Source: an uncultured Oscillospiraceae bacterium (GTDB lineage: Bacteria > Bacillota > Clostridia > Oscillospirales > Ruminococcaceae). From it: a stretch of 7,560 nt of DNA. The notes under the pieces are model-generated. The model had not been told where the DNA came from. It saw only the letters and a program-made list of their open reading frames with translations, and ran no database searches. Numbering within the stretch: the stretch's first letter is position 1; each line of letters starts with the position of its first letter. This document shows, piece by piece, positions 1 through 5,978 of the stretch. The DNA lies in contig UQQY01000115.1 of NCBI GenBank assembly GCA_900543295.1, positions 1 through 7,560 of the forward strand. The letters run 5' to 3'. The position numbers and the translations under genes are program-made.

Positions 1-79
1 AGAGCAATGAATCCTTTCAAAAAATATGAATCAAAACTGTATTTAACGGACGAACATATGTATGTAATGCGCAGAAAAA

Positions 80-96
80 GCCGGATTTCATCCGGC
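80..96. terminator. Small GC-rich hairpin, possible terminator
   Basis: GCCGGAT (80-86), loop TTC, ATCCGGC (90-96) form a perfect 7-bp stem. A run of five A/G-adjacent A residues precedes it on the + strand, but only GCTTTC follows. It is therefore a weak intrinsic terminator for a gene ending to the left of the window, and would be a better one for leftward transcription, where TTTTT follows the stem. No leftward gene lies close by, so the end of an upstream + strand gene is the more natural reading. Confidence 0.4.
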
Positions 97-117
97 GCTT
101 TCAGCAGTTTCGTCATA

Positions 118-146
118 TTGACAAGGCGGTGCGGCAGTGCTATGAT
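118..146 (+). promoter_or_regulatory. SigA-type promoter of the riboswitch-asd-dapA transcript
   Basis: A consensus -35 box TTGACA (118-123) is followed, after exactly 17 bp, by a -10 box TATGAT (141-146). A TG at 138-139 adds an extended -10 element. Transcription would start near 153, about 30 bases before the lysine riboswitch aptamer. This is a near-perfect housekeeping promoter, consistent with control by attenuation of transcription instead of by initiation. Confidence 0.85.
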
Positions 147-183
147 ATATCCAATGCACACACTTTATGCAGATAACAATAAT

Positions 184-353
184 CGGATAGAGGCCGCGGC
201 TTCCATCAGTATCTGCGTCATAGGTCGGCCGGACCGCATGAGGACGCTTTGAAAGGGGAATCCGCCGAAGGTATCAATGGCGGCGCCGGATACCTGATCC
301 TGCATGCGAACAGCTGCCGGATTGTCATCATACATATGATGGAGAGCTATCGG
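184..353 (+). promoter_or_regulatory. Lysine riboswitch (L-box) aptamer
   Basis: The conserved L-box blocks occur in order: GATAGAGGC near 186, CAGTAT near 207, GGGGAATCCGCCGAAGG near 255-271 and GGAGAGCTATC at 341-351. Helices can be drawn by hand. P1 is GATAG (186-190) with CTATC (347-351). P2 is GCGG (196-199) with CCGC (262-265), plus TTCC (201-204) with GGAA (257-260). P3 is GCGTC (215-219) with GACGC (243-247), with GGTC/GACC inside it. P4 is GGTATC (270-275) with GATACC (289-294). P5 is ATCC (297-300) with GGAT (319-322). This five-helix junction and the conserved core match the lysine-sensing class that controls lysine genes in Bacillota. Its position before asd and dapA fits the ligand. 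The exact ends are approximate. Confidence 0.92.
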
Positions 354-407
354 CTATTTCGTTTGATATGTTTATAGTCAGCGTTTTCTATTATAGTATA
401 CGACGGG

Positions 408-430
408 CCGGTTTTCAACCGGTTTTTTTT
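408..430 (+). terminator. Riboswitch expression platform: intrinsic terminator
   Basis: CCGGTT (408-413), loop TTC, AACCGG (417-422) make a 6-bp stem followed by eight T residues (423-430), a typical Rho-independent terminator. Bases 349-355, which include the 3' strand of aptamer helix P1, can instead pair with 406-412: seven pairs including two G-U. That alternative excludes both P1 and the terminator. Lysine binding should stabilise P1 and free the terminator, so this is predicted to be an OFF switch acting before asd is transcribed. Confidence 0.85.
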
Positions 431-464
431 ATTCTCAGGCCGTTTATCAGGACGGCGCAAAATG

Positions 465-473
465 TAAGGAGGT
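465..473 (+). promoter_or_regulatory. Ribosome binding site that fixes the asd start
   Basis: TAAGGAGGT lies 8 bases before the ATG at 482. An in-frame ATG at 368 would extend the protein by 38 residues, but that extension crosses the riboswitch terminator and has no such site. The start at 482 is therefore preferred. Confidence 0.85.
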
Positions 474-481
474 TATTTATC

Positions 482-1564
482 ATGAAAGAATTTAACGTAG
501 GAATTATCGGCGCGACCGGTATGGTTGGCCAGCGCTTTGCCATTCTGCTTGAAAACCATCCGTGGTTTCATGTCAAAATGCTGGCTGCTTCTTCCCGCAG
601 CGCAGGCAAAACATATGAAGAGGCAGTGGGTAAGCGCTGGGCGATGAAAAAACCGATTCCGGCTTCTATGAAGGAGCTGGTCGTCCGCGACGCAGCGGCG
701 GACATCGATGAAATTGCGGCTTCCGTTGATTTTGTGTTCTGCGCGGTCGATATGAAAAAGGATGAAATCAAAAAGCTCGAAGAGGCGTATGCAAAGGCTG
801 AGTGCCCGGTTATTTCCAATAACTCCGCGAACCGCTTTACGGAAGACGTCCCGATGATTATTCCGGAGATCAACGCCGGCCATGCAAAGGTAATCGAAGC
901 GCAGCGCGCACGTCTTCATACAAAGCGCGGTTTTATTGCAGTAAAGTCGAACTGCTCGCTGCAAAGCTATGTGCCGGCCCTGCATCCGCTGATGGAGGAG
1001 TTCGGTGTAAAAGCGGCGCTCGCCTGCACCTACCAGGCAATTTCCGGCGCTGGAAAGACGTTTGAGACCTTTCCGGAAATTGTGGATAACGTAATTCCGT
1101 ATATTGGCGGAGAAGAGGAAAAGAGCGAGAAGGAGCCGCTCAAAATCTGGGGAAAAGTAGAGGACGGAAAAATCGTCTGTGCGGACAGACCTGCTATTAC
1201 GACGCAGTGCCTGCGCGTCCCAGTGAGCGACGGCCATATGGCTGCGGTGTTTGTTTCGTTCGATAAAAAGCCTTCTCTTGAACAAATCAAAGAGAAGTGG
1301 GCGGCATTTAAAGGCGAGCCGCAGATTCTCGCTTTGCCCAGCGCGCCCAAACAGTTCCTGCACTATTATGAAGAAGATAACCGCCCGCAGACGAAGCTTG
1401 ACCGCGATACGGAAAACGGCATGGCGGTGCACATCGGCCGTCTGCGTGAGGACAGCCAGTACGACTATAAATTTGTCTGCCTTTCGCACAACACGGTGCG
1501 CGGTGCGGCAGGCGGCGCAGTGCTGATGGCGGAGCTTCTTGCTGCAAAGGGCTATCTTGACTGA
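482..1564 (+). CDS. asd: Aspartate-semialdehyde dehydrogenase
   Basis: The 360-residue enzyme reduces aspartyl-4-phosphate to aspartate 4-semialdehyde with NADPH. This is the branch-point step to DAP/lysine, threonine and methionine, and it is cytoplasmic. An N-terminal Rossmann motif GIIGATGMVG is seen at residues 7-16. The catalytic cysteine is Cys158 in KSNCSLQ, followed by YQAISGAGK (184-192). RVPVSDGHM (245-253) holds the likely catalytic His252, and HNTVRGAAGG (336-345) lies near the end. The insertion rich in Glu and Lys (about 210-224) and the RVPVSDGHM form are typical of the archaeal/fungal-like Asd subfamily found in many anaerobes, not the E. coli type. It is the first gene after the lysine riboswitch and is followed 75 bases later by dapA. 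Length is normal for the family. Confidence 0.96.
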   Translation: MKEFNVGIIGATGMVGQRFAILLENHPWFHVKMLAASSRSAGKTYEEAVGKRWAMKKPIPASMKELVVRDAAADIDEIAASVDFVFCAVDMKKDEIKKLEEAYAKAECPVISNNSANRFTEDVPMIIPEINAGHAKVIEAQRARLHTKRGFIAVKSNCSLQSYVPALHPLMEEFGVKAALACTYQAISGAGKTFETFPEIVDNVIPYIGGEEEKSEKEPLKIWGKVEDGKIVCADRPAITTQCLRVPVSDGHMAAVFVSFDKKPSLEQIKEKWAAFKGEPQILALPSAPKQFLHYYEEDNRPQTKLDRDTENGMAVHIGRLREDSQYDYKFVCLSHNTVRGAAGGAVLMAELLAAKGYLD

Positions 1565-1624
1565 GCATTTTTCCATGCCAGTGCATAGAATACAGCAGGA
1601 AACAGGGTGCATTTGAACGGACAT

Positions 1625-1631
1625 AAGGAGG
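1625..1631 (+). promoter_or_regulatory. Ribosome binding site that fixes the dapA GTG start
   Basis: AAGGAGG lies 8 bases before a GTG at 1640. The longer reading from ATG 1607 would place this site inside the coding region and add 11 residues that DapA proteins do not have. Confidence 0.85.
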
Positions 1632-1639
1632 AAACTAAC

Positions 1640-2530
1640 GTGAAGAAGCACATATTTACCGGTGCGGGCGTTGCCATTGTAACGCCGATGTTTCCGGACG
1701 GCTCCATCCATTATGAGAAGCTCGGCGAGCTGATTGACTGGCAGATTGCATGTAGTACGGACGCCATTGTGATTTGCGGCACAACCGGAGAATCCGCATG
1801 CATGACGGACAACGAGCATATCGACTGTATTGCGTTCGCTGTGAAACGTGCGGCTGGGCGGGTTCCGGTAATTGCAGGGGCGGGAAGCAATGATACCAGA
1901 TATGCCGAGGAGCTTTCAAAAGAAGCAAAAAATCTGGGTGTGGACGCGCTTTTGCATGTCACGCCCTACTATAATAAGACGTCGCAGCGCGGCCTGCTCA
2001 CGCATTTTACAAAAATTGCAGATGCAACGGATCTGCCCGTTATTTTATATAACGTGCCGAGCCGTACCGGCGTAAACATTAAGCCGGAAACCTGCCGCGC
2101 GTTGTCGGAGCATCCGAATATCTGTGCAGTAAAGGAAGCGAGCGGCAATATTTCGCAGGTGGCGCAGATAAAAGCGCTGTGCGGCGATGCGCTCGATATT
2201 TATTCCGGAAACGACGACCAGATTGTGCCGATCCTTTCACTTGGCGGCAGGGGCGTCATCTCCGTGCTGTCGAATGTAATGCCCAGGGAAGCGCACGACA
2301 TCTGCGCGCTGTATCTTGAAGGGAAAACGGCGGAATCTGCGGATTTGCAGCTCAAGCTTTTGCCGCTTGTCAATCACCTGTTTATGGACGTCAATCCGAT
2401 ACCGGTCAAAGCTGCCATGAACCTGATGGGAATGGATGTCGGCGAATGCCGGCCGCCGCTTGTTGGAATGGAAGCGGAACAGATCGAAAAGCTTGCCGCC
2501 TCTATGCGGGCGGTTGGGCTGATCGCATAA
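1640..2530 (+). CDS. dapA: 4-hydroxy-tetrahydrodipicolinate synthase
   Basis: DapA condenses pyruvate with aspartate 4-semialdehyde, the first committed step of the DAP/lysine branch. It is a cytoplasmic TIM-barrel aldolase, usually a homotetramer. With the GTG start it has 296 residues, the usual length. CGTTGES (46-52) binds the pyruvate carboxylate. VTPYYNKT (107-114) supplies an active-site tyrosine. YNVPSRTG (137-144) has catalytic Tyr137 and substrate-binding Arg142. Lys165 in AVKEASGN is the Schiff-base lysine. SGNDDQ (189-194) and GGRGVISV (202-209) are also family motifs. It lies 75 bases after asd with no terminator between them, so both should be riboswitch-controlled. YYNKT replaces the more common YYNKP, a minor change. 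Confidence 0.96.
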   Translation: MKKHIFTGAGVAIVTPMFPDGSIHYEKLGELIDWQIACSTDAIVICGTTGESACMTDNEHIDCIAFAVKRAAGRVPVIAGAGSNDTRYAEELSKEAKNLGVDALLHVTPYYNKTSQRGLLTHFTKIADATDLPVILYNVPSRTGVNIKPETCRALSEHPNICAVKEASGNISQVAQIKALCGDALDIYSGNDDQIVPILSLGGRGVISVLSNVMPREAHDICALYLEGKTAESADLQLKLLPLVNHLFMDVNPIPVKAAMNLMGMDVGECRPPLVGMEAEQIEKLAASMRAVGLIA

Positions 2531-2542
2531 AATGATGACAAA

Positions 2543-2588
2543 AAATCTGCACACAGTCTTACAATTTGTTTGAACTGTGTGCAGATTT
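2543..2588. repeat. Perfect 15-bp inverted repeat over the dapB promoter
   Basis: Arms AAATCTGCACACAGT (2543-2557) and ACTGTGTGCAGATTT (2574-2588) are exact reverse complements separated by 16 bases. The right arm starts inside the -35 box and fills most of the spacer of the promoter at 2570-2598. As RNA it could be a terminator for asd-dapA, but only GTGTTAG follows it on the + strand, so a T tract is poor there. On the opposite strand six T residues follow the stem. As DNA it could be an operator: each arm contains CTG-N4-CAG, and arm centres are about 31 bp apart. The role is unresolved. Confidence 0.8.
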
Positions 2589-2598
2589 GTGTTAGAAT
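2570..2598 (+). promoter_or_regulatory. SigA-type promoter of the dapB-capA-ACT unit
   Basis: TTGAAC (2570-2575), a 17-bp spacer, and TAGAAT (2593-2598) with an extended -10 TG at 2590-2591. The start would fall near 2605. This would let dapB and the two genes after it be transcribed independently of the lysine riboswitch in front of asd. It overlaps the 15-bp inverted repeat. Confidence 0.75.
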
Positions 2599-2609
2599 AG
2601 ACTTGAATT

Positions 2610-2699
2610 ATGACAGCGGATGAGGAAAAAGGCGAATGCGCACGCTTGATCGGTTATCGCGCGCAGTTAATTTTAGAAAAGAAAAGGATGTTATATTAA
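2610..2699 (+). other. Possible 29-codon leader ORF abutting dapB
   Basis: An ORF runs from ATG 2610 to TAA 2697-2699 and encodes 29 residues (MTADEEKGEC...KKRMLY). Its stop is immediately followed by the dapB ATG at 2700. The ATG is only about five bases from the predicted transcription start and has no Shine-Dalgarno sequence, so translation would have to be leaderless. The reading frame may be open by chance. The product resembles nothing I recognise and does not show the run of one amino acid expected of a classic attenuation peptide. Confidence 0.2.
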
Positions 2700-3470
2700 A
2701 TGATCCGGATATTGCTTTGTGGTGCAAACGGCAAAATGGGCCATGTGATTGCGTCCTGTGTGGCGGAACGCGGCAACATGGAAATTGTCGCAGGAATCGA
2801 TCTGAATACACAGACGTACGGCGCTTTTCCGATTTACAGAGACTTTGATTCCTGTGATAAAGAGGCGGATGTGATTATTGATTTTTCGACGCCGGCGATT
2901 CTTGACAATCTGCTTTCCTATGCAAAACGGACGAAGACACCGGTTGTTGCGGCGACAACCGGCTATACGCCGGAGCAGATTGCAAGCATCAAAGAGGCCG
3001 CAAAGCAGACCGCCGTGTTTTTCACCTTCAATATGTCGCTTGGCGTCAATCTTCTGACGGCGTTGAGCGTGCAGGCAGTTCGAGTGCTCGGGGATCAATT
3101 TGATGTCGAAATCATCGAAAAGCATCATAACCAGAAAGTGGACGCGCCCTCCGGAACGGCGATTATGCTGGCGGAGGCGATCAATGAAGCCTGCGACGCG
3201 CGATATGTCTACGAATATGACCGCCATTCGCGCAGGATGAAACGCCCGAAGCATGAAATTGGCATTCACTCTATCCGCGGCGGAACCATTGTGGGTGAGC
3301 ATGAGGTGCTGTTTGCGGGACGCGACGAACAGCTTTCGCTGAAGCACACCATAACCTCCAAGGAGGTTTTTGCAGTGGGAGCGGTTAACGCCGCTGCATT
3401 CTTAATGGGGAAACCGGAAGGTCTTTACGATATGTCGGATCTGCTGGCTGAACAACAAAAGGGGGAGTAA
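2700..3470 (+). CDS. dapB: 4-hydroxy-tetrahydrodipicolinate reductase
   Basis: DapB reduces the DapA product to tetrahydrodipicolinate with NAD(P)H, in the cytoplasm. It has 256 residues, close to the usual 240-270. The dinucleotide-binding loop CGANGKMG is at 7-14, DFSTP at 61-65, ATTGYT at 85-90 and NMSLGVN at 111-117. The DapB signature EKHHNQKVDAPSGTA is at 140-154, with the active-site His pair (142, 143) and Lys146. RGGTIVGEHEV (193-203) follows. The ATG at 2700 has AAGGATG 9 bases upstream. The coding sequence ends 6 bases before the capA-like gene, whose ribosome site lies in the dapB tail, so the two are probably translationally linked. Confidence 0.96.
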   Translation: MIRILLCGANGKMGHVIASCVAERGNMEIVAGIDLNTQTYGAFPIYRDFDSCDKEADVIIDFSTPAILDNLLSYAKRTKTPVVAATTGYTPEQIASIKEAAKQTAVFFTFNMSLGVNLLTALSVQAVRVLGDQFDVEIIEKHHNQKVDAPSGTAIMLAEAINEACDARYVYEYDRHSRRMKRPKHEIGIHSIRGGTIVGEHEVLFAGRDEQLSLKHTITSKEVFAVGAVNAAAFLMGKPEGLYDMSDLLAEQQKGE

Positions 3471-3476
3471 CAAAAT

Positions 3477-4718
3477 ATGAAAGTTATGAGAAAACGCAAA
3501 AGAAGATTAAAGCCCGTACCGGTGATGATTGCCGTTTTGCTTGTTTTGGCGATCGGCGCGCTGGTGTGGTTTACCTGCACGTCGCTTAGCTGCACGTCGG
3601 TTCCAGCGGGTCTGGGCGAAATATCCGCCTCTTCGGGCGAATCTTCTGAAGAAGAATCCTCAGAGCCGGTTCCGGAGCCGACTTCCGTCAGACTGATCGG
3701 CTTCGGCGACGATTTAATCCATGTTTCGATTTTTAAACAGGCCAAAGCGCGTGCAACAGACGGCGGATATGATTTTTCCTATGCCTATGAGCCGATCAAG
3801 GATGTGATTCAGCTCGCAGATATTGCTTCGATCAATCAGGAGACGGTCATGGCAAAGGATAAAGCGCCGTCCGGCTATCCGCTGTTTAATACGCCGCAGG
3901 AGCTTGCGGGCTGCCTTGCAAATTTGGGATTTGACGTTGCCAATCTTGCCAATAACCATGTCATGGATCAAGGAGAGTCAGGTTTAAAATCTACGCTCGA
4001 CTTATGGGACAGCATCCCCTCTGTTCTGACCACCGGTGCATATCAGAATGAAGAGGATTTTGAAGACATCCGCACGCTCGAGAGAAACGGGATAACCTTC
4101 TCTTTTTTGGGCATGACGGAGCTGACAAACGGTTTGTCGCTTCCTTCGGATACGGAGCTGGTTGTGCTGCGCACACAGGACGAAGAACGTGTGAAAGCGC
4201 AGATTGAAAAGGCGAAGTCTATCAGCGACGTTGTGGTGGTAAACGTCCACTGGGGCGTGGAATATACGCACAAGCCCACAGAATATCAATATGAATATGC
4301 ACAGAAGCTGGCGGATTGGGGCGCGGATATTATTTTGGGCCATCATGCGCATGTCATTCAGCCAGTGGAATGGATCACCCGTGCGGATGGGACGCGCGCG
4401 CTCTGCGTTTACTCGCTTGGCAATTTTATCTCTACGCAGGAAATGGGCGCCACAATGATCGGCGGCGGATTGGACGTCACGGTGACAAAGGAATACGAGA
4501 ACAACACAGTTTCCATTACTTCGGCGCGCTTTATCCCGACGGTTACGCATTATGAATGGGGAAAGGCGAATGTCCGCGTATATCCGCTTGACGAATACAC
4601 CGATGAGCTGGCGGCAAAGCACGGCATCCATCAGCACATTTCCAAATTTGATCTGGCGTATATCAATCAGACGGTTTCCTCTGTGATTGACGAGGAATTT
4701 TTAACGCCATACCGCTGA
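3477..4718 (+). CDS. CapA-family protein, membrane-anchored metallophosphatase-like
   Basis: The 413-residue protein has a basic start (MKVMRKRKRRLK), one hydrophobic segment at about 14-32, a Ser/Glu/Pro-rich linker (about 50-70) and then a CapA/PgsA-type domain (about 71-355). It should sit on the outer face of the membrane. Visible family motifs are GFGDDLIH (75-82), NQE (120-122), LANNH (157-161), VHWGVEYTH (257-265), GHHAH (288-292) and YSLGNF (312-317). Their Asp, Asn, Glu and His residues form the expected metal-binding set of calcineurin-like phosphatases. The founding members act in poly-gamma-glutamate capsule synthesis, but no pgsB or pgsC partner lies here, so that role should not be assumed. 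The start at 3477 follows GGGGGAG by 9 bases. Being sandwiched between dapB and an ACT-domain gene suggests a link to the envelope or DAP metabolism, by inference. Confidence 0.85.
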   Translation: MKVMRKRKRRLKPVPVMIAVLLVLAIGALVWFTCTSLSCTSVPAGLGEISASSGESSEEESSEPVPEPTSVRLIGFGDDLIHVSIFKQAKARATDGGYDFSYAYEPIKDVIQLADIASINQETVMAKDKAPSGYPLFNTPQELAGCLANLGFDVANLANNHVMDQGESGLKSTLDLWDSIPSVLTTGAYQNEEDFEDIRTLERNGITFSFLGMTELTNGLSLPSDTELVVLRTQDEERVKAQIEKAKSISDVVVVNVHWGVEYTHKPTEYQYEYAQKLADWGADIILGHHAHVIQPVEWITRADGTRALCVYSLGNFISTQEMGATMIGGGLDVTVTKEYENNTVSITSARFIPTVTHYEWGKANVRVYPLDEYTDELAAKHGIHQHISKFDLAYINQTVSSVIDEEFLTPYR

Positions 4719-4739
4719 TGATTCGAGAGGAGAAGCTCT

Positions 4740-5198
4740 ATGAAGGTCATCCATGAGGTCTATTTTACCGAAAACGTTGCGGTGCTCTCTTTTGAAAAAG
4801 CGCCGGCTACCATCCATTTTTTAAGCGAGCTGTTTACACGTGTTGCCAAAGCGGGCATCAATGTGGATATGATTTCACAGACTGCGCCGAAAGGCTCGGT
4901 CAACACGCTCTCTTTCACTGTTGCAGACGAGCATGTCCCGGGCGTCTTGGCGGTGCTTAACGAGATGAACGCGGGAATTCGACCGATGGTTTCAACCGGA
5001 AATGTCAAAATTGCACTCTATGGCGAAGAAATGCCGAGCAAGGTTGGCGTTGCAGCGGGTGCGTTCGCCCTGTTGAACGAAATGGGGATCGACATTTTGC
5101 TGATTACCACCTCGGAGGTTGATATTTCGATTGTTGTGACAAGCGCGAACAGCGACGCTGCTTATGCGATTTTAAAAAAGGAATACATGACAGAGTAG
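4740..5198 (+). CDS. Stand-alone tandem-ACT protein, aspartokinase regulatory-domain-like
   Basis: The 152-residue protein consists of two ACT domains (about 12-75 and 87-150) with no kinase domain. GINVDMISQT (39-48) and SFTV (58-61) in the first, and KVGVAAGAFALLNEMGIDI (101-119) with ITTSEVDISIVV (122-133) in the second, closely follow the C-terminal regulatory part of aspartate kinase LysC. In Bacillus the LysC beta subunit is a similar-sized protein made from an internal start. Here it is a separate gene with its own AGGAG (4728-4732), 21 bases after the capA-like gene. It may sense lysine or threonine and regulate an aspartate kinase encoded elsewhere, or act as an independent amino-acid sensor. 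There is no sign of a lost kinase domain upstream, so it does not look like a recent truncation. Confidence 0.85.
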   Translation: MKVIHEVYFTENVAVLSFEKAPATIHFLSELFTRVAKAGINVDMISQTAPKGSVNTLSFTVADEHVPGVLAVLNEMNAGIRPMVSTGNVKIALYGEEMPSKVGVAAGAFALLNEMGIDILLITTSEVDISIVVTSANSDAAYAILKKEYMTE

Positions 5199-5224
5199 AA
5201 TCATGGAATTCTATAAAAAAACGT

Positions 5225-5253
5225 TTGACACAGCTTGTCCTTTATGATAAAAT
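5225..5253 (+). promoter_or_regulatory. SigA-type promoter of rplU-prp-rpmA
   Basis: A consensus TTGACA (5225-5230), a 17-bp spacer and TAAAAT (5248-5253) with an extended -10 TG at 5245-5246. The start would be near 5260, giving a leader of about 83 bases before rplU. No convincing terminator lies between the ACT gene and this promoter, so some readthrough from the DAP unit is possible. Confidence 0.88.
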
Positions 5254-5259
5254 AATAAG

Positions 5260-5342
5260 GCCGCATGTGCAGGGTCTAAGTCGGAGGATTGTCCTCCGCC
5301 CCGTAAACAGCGAGATTATAGAAAAGGCAGGTGCCTTATCAG
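5260..5342 (+). promoter_or_regulatory. Ribosomal protein L21 leader-like 5' UTR
   Basis: Between the promoter and rplU the RNA can form a main hairpin, GGG (5272-5274) with CCC (5299-5302 region) around a perfect 7-bp stem CGGAGGA/TCCTCCG (5282-5298). A second hairpin follows, AAGGC/GCCTT (5324-5337), whose loop AGGT carries the only plausible Shine-Dalgarno sequence for rplU. Position and shape agree with the L21 leader, a known autoregulatory element in Bacillota. I identified it by layout and remembered resemblance, not by covariance search. Confidence 0.6.
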
Positions 5343-5654
5343 ATGTACGCAATTATTGAAACCGGCGGAAAGCAGTACCGTGTCAGCGCAGGCGATCAGG
5401 TTTTCGTTGAAAAGCTGAATGTAAACGAAAACGATACCGTTGAGTTTGACAAAGTCATCGCAGTTTCCGGCGATGACGGAATGAAAGTCGGCGCTCCGTA
5501 TGTTGAGGGTGCAGTCGTAAAAGCGACGGCCGTCAAAAACGGCAAAGACAAGAAAATCACGGTTTATACCTACAAACCGAAAAAGGGTTCCGCTCGCAAG
5601 CTCGGTCACAGACAGCCTTATACAAAGGTTAGAATCGAAGCGATCAACGCGTAA
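5343..5654 (+). CDS. rplU: 50S ribosomal protein L21
   Basis: The 103-residue large-subunit protein binds 23S rRNA. It begins with the family signature MYAIIETGGKQYRV (1-14) and ends with the RNA-binding GHRQPYTKVRIEAI. Length is typical. ATG 5343 is chosen over the in-frame GTG at 5331 because nearly all L21 proteins begin MYAIIETGGKQYRV. The GTG overlaps the leader hairpin and would bury the ribosome site. The gene is first in the standard rplU-prp-rpmA order, with prp starting 3 bases after its stop codon. Confidence 0.97.
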   Translation: MYAIIETGGKQYRVSAGDQVFVEKLNVNENDTVEFDKVIAVSGDDGMKVGAPYVEGAVVKATAVKNGKDKKITVYTYKPKKGSARKLGHRQPYTKVRIEAINA

Positions 5655-5657
5655 GCG

Positions 5658-5975
5658 ATGATCAGCGCGGAATTTTTTCTCAGGGAAGATCATCTTGTCG
5701 GAGTTTCTGTTCGCGGACATGCGGGTTATGCATCGTATGGAAACGATGTAGTTTGCGCGTCTGTGACAAGCGCCGTTGAGCTTACGGCAAACGGCATTAC
5801 GGAAATTCTGAAAATTCCGGCCTCTGTCGGCGTTTTTGAAAACGAGGTTCGGGTCGATCTTCCGGCGGGCGCGGGACTTGATGCGGAGCGCTTTTTGCAG
5901 GCGCTGCGGCTTCATCTGGCGCTTTTACAGCAGGATTATCCTGAAAATCTGCAATTGACTGATACGGAGGTGTAA
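5658..5975 (+). CDS. prp: Prp, cysteine protease that processes ribosomal protein L27
   Basis: The 105-residue protein belongs to the Prp/YsxB family. Prp removes the N-terminal extension of L27 in Bacillota, an essential step shown in Staphylococcus aureus. The catalytic pair is His21 in RGHAGYASYGND and Cys33 in VVCASVTSAVE, with conserved Asp30 between them. It lies between rplU and rpmA, the usual order. Only 3 bases separate it from rplU and no good Shine-Dalgarno sequence is present, so translation is probably coupled to rplU. Its final codons contain the ribosome binding site of rpmA. The substrate in the next gene carries the matching cleavage sequence. Confidence 0.95.
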   Translation: MISAEFFLREDHLVGVSVRGHAGYASYGNDVVCASVTSAVELTANGITEILKIPASVGVFENEVRVDLPAGAGLDAERFLQALRLHLALLQQDYPENLQLTDTEV

Positions 5976-5978
5976 ATC

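Noticed and set aside
7..252. An 81-codon + strand open frame at the left end
   Set aside because: It runs across the promoter at 118-146 and into the lysine riboswitch, has no ribosome binding site and resembles no family I know.
1570..1591. A TAGAAT -10-like box between asd and dapA
   Set aside because: No acceptable -35 box lies 16-18 bp upstream; a shared asd-dapA transcript explains the layout.
473..1819. A 448-codon open frame on the - strand opposite asd and dapA
   Set aside because: It is a shadow produced by the codon bias of asd, spans the asd-dapA junction, has no recognisable domain and is rich in Arg, His and Cys as antisense frames often are.
2691..3347. A 218-codon - strand frame opposite dapB
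   Set aside because: It is a shadow of dapB with no recognisable motif.
3486..3488. Alternative ATG for the CapA-like gene
   Set aside because: The GGGGGAG at 3461-3467 is best spaced for the ATG at 3477. The alternative remains possible but would change only three residues.
3570..3596. Cysteines 34 and 39 of the CapA-like protein as a lipoprotein anchor
   Set aside because: The preceding residues (WFT and SLS) do not fit the lipobox, so a plain signal anchor is more likely.
5196..5213. TAGAAT/ATTCTA hairpin after the ACT gene, considered as a terminator
   Set aside because: The stem is six A/T-rich pairs and is followed by A residues instead of T on the + strand.
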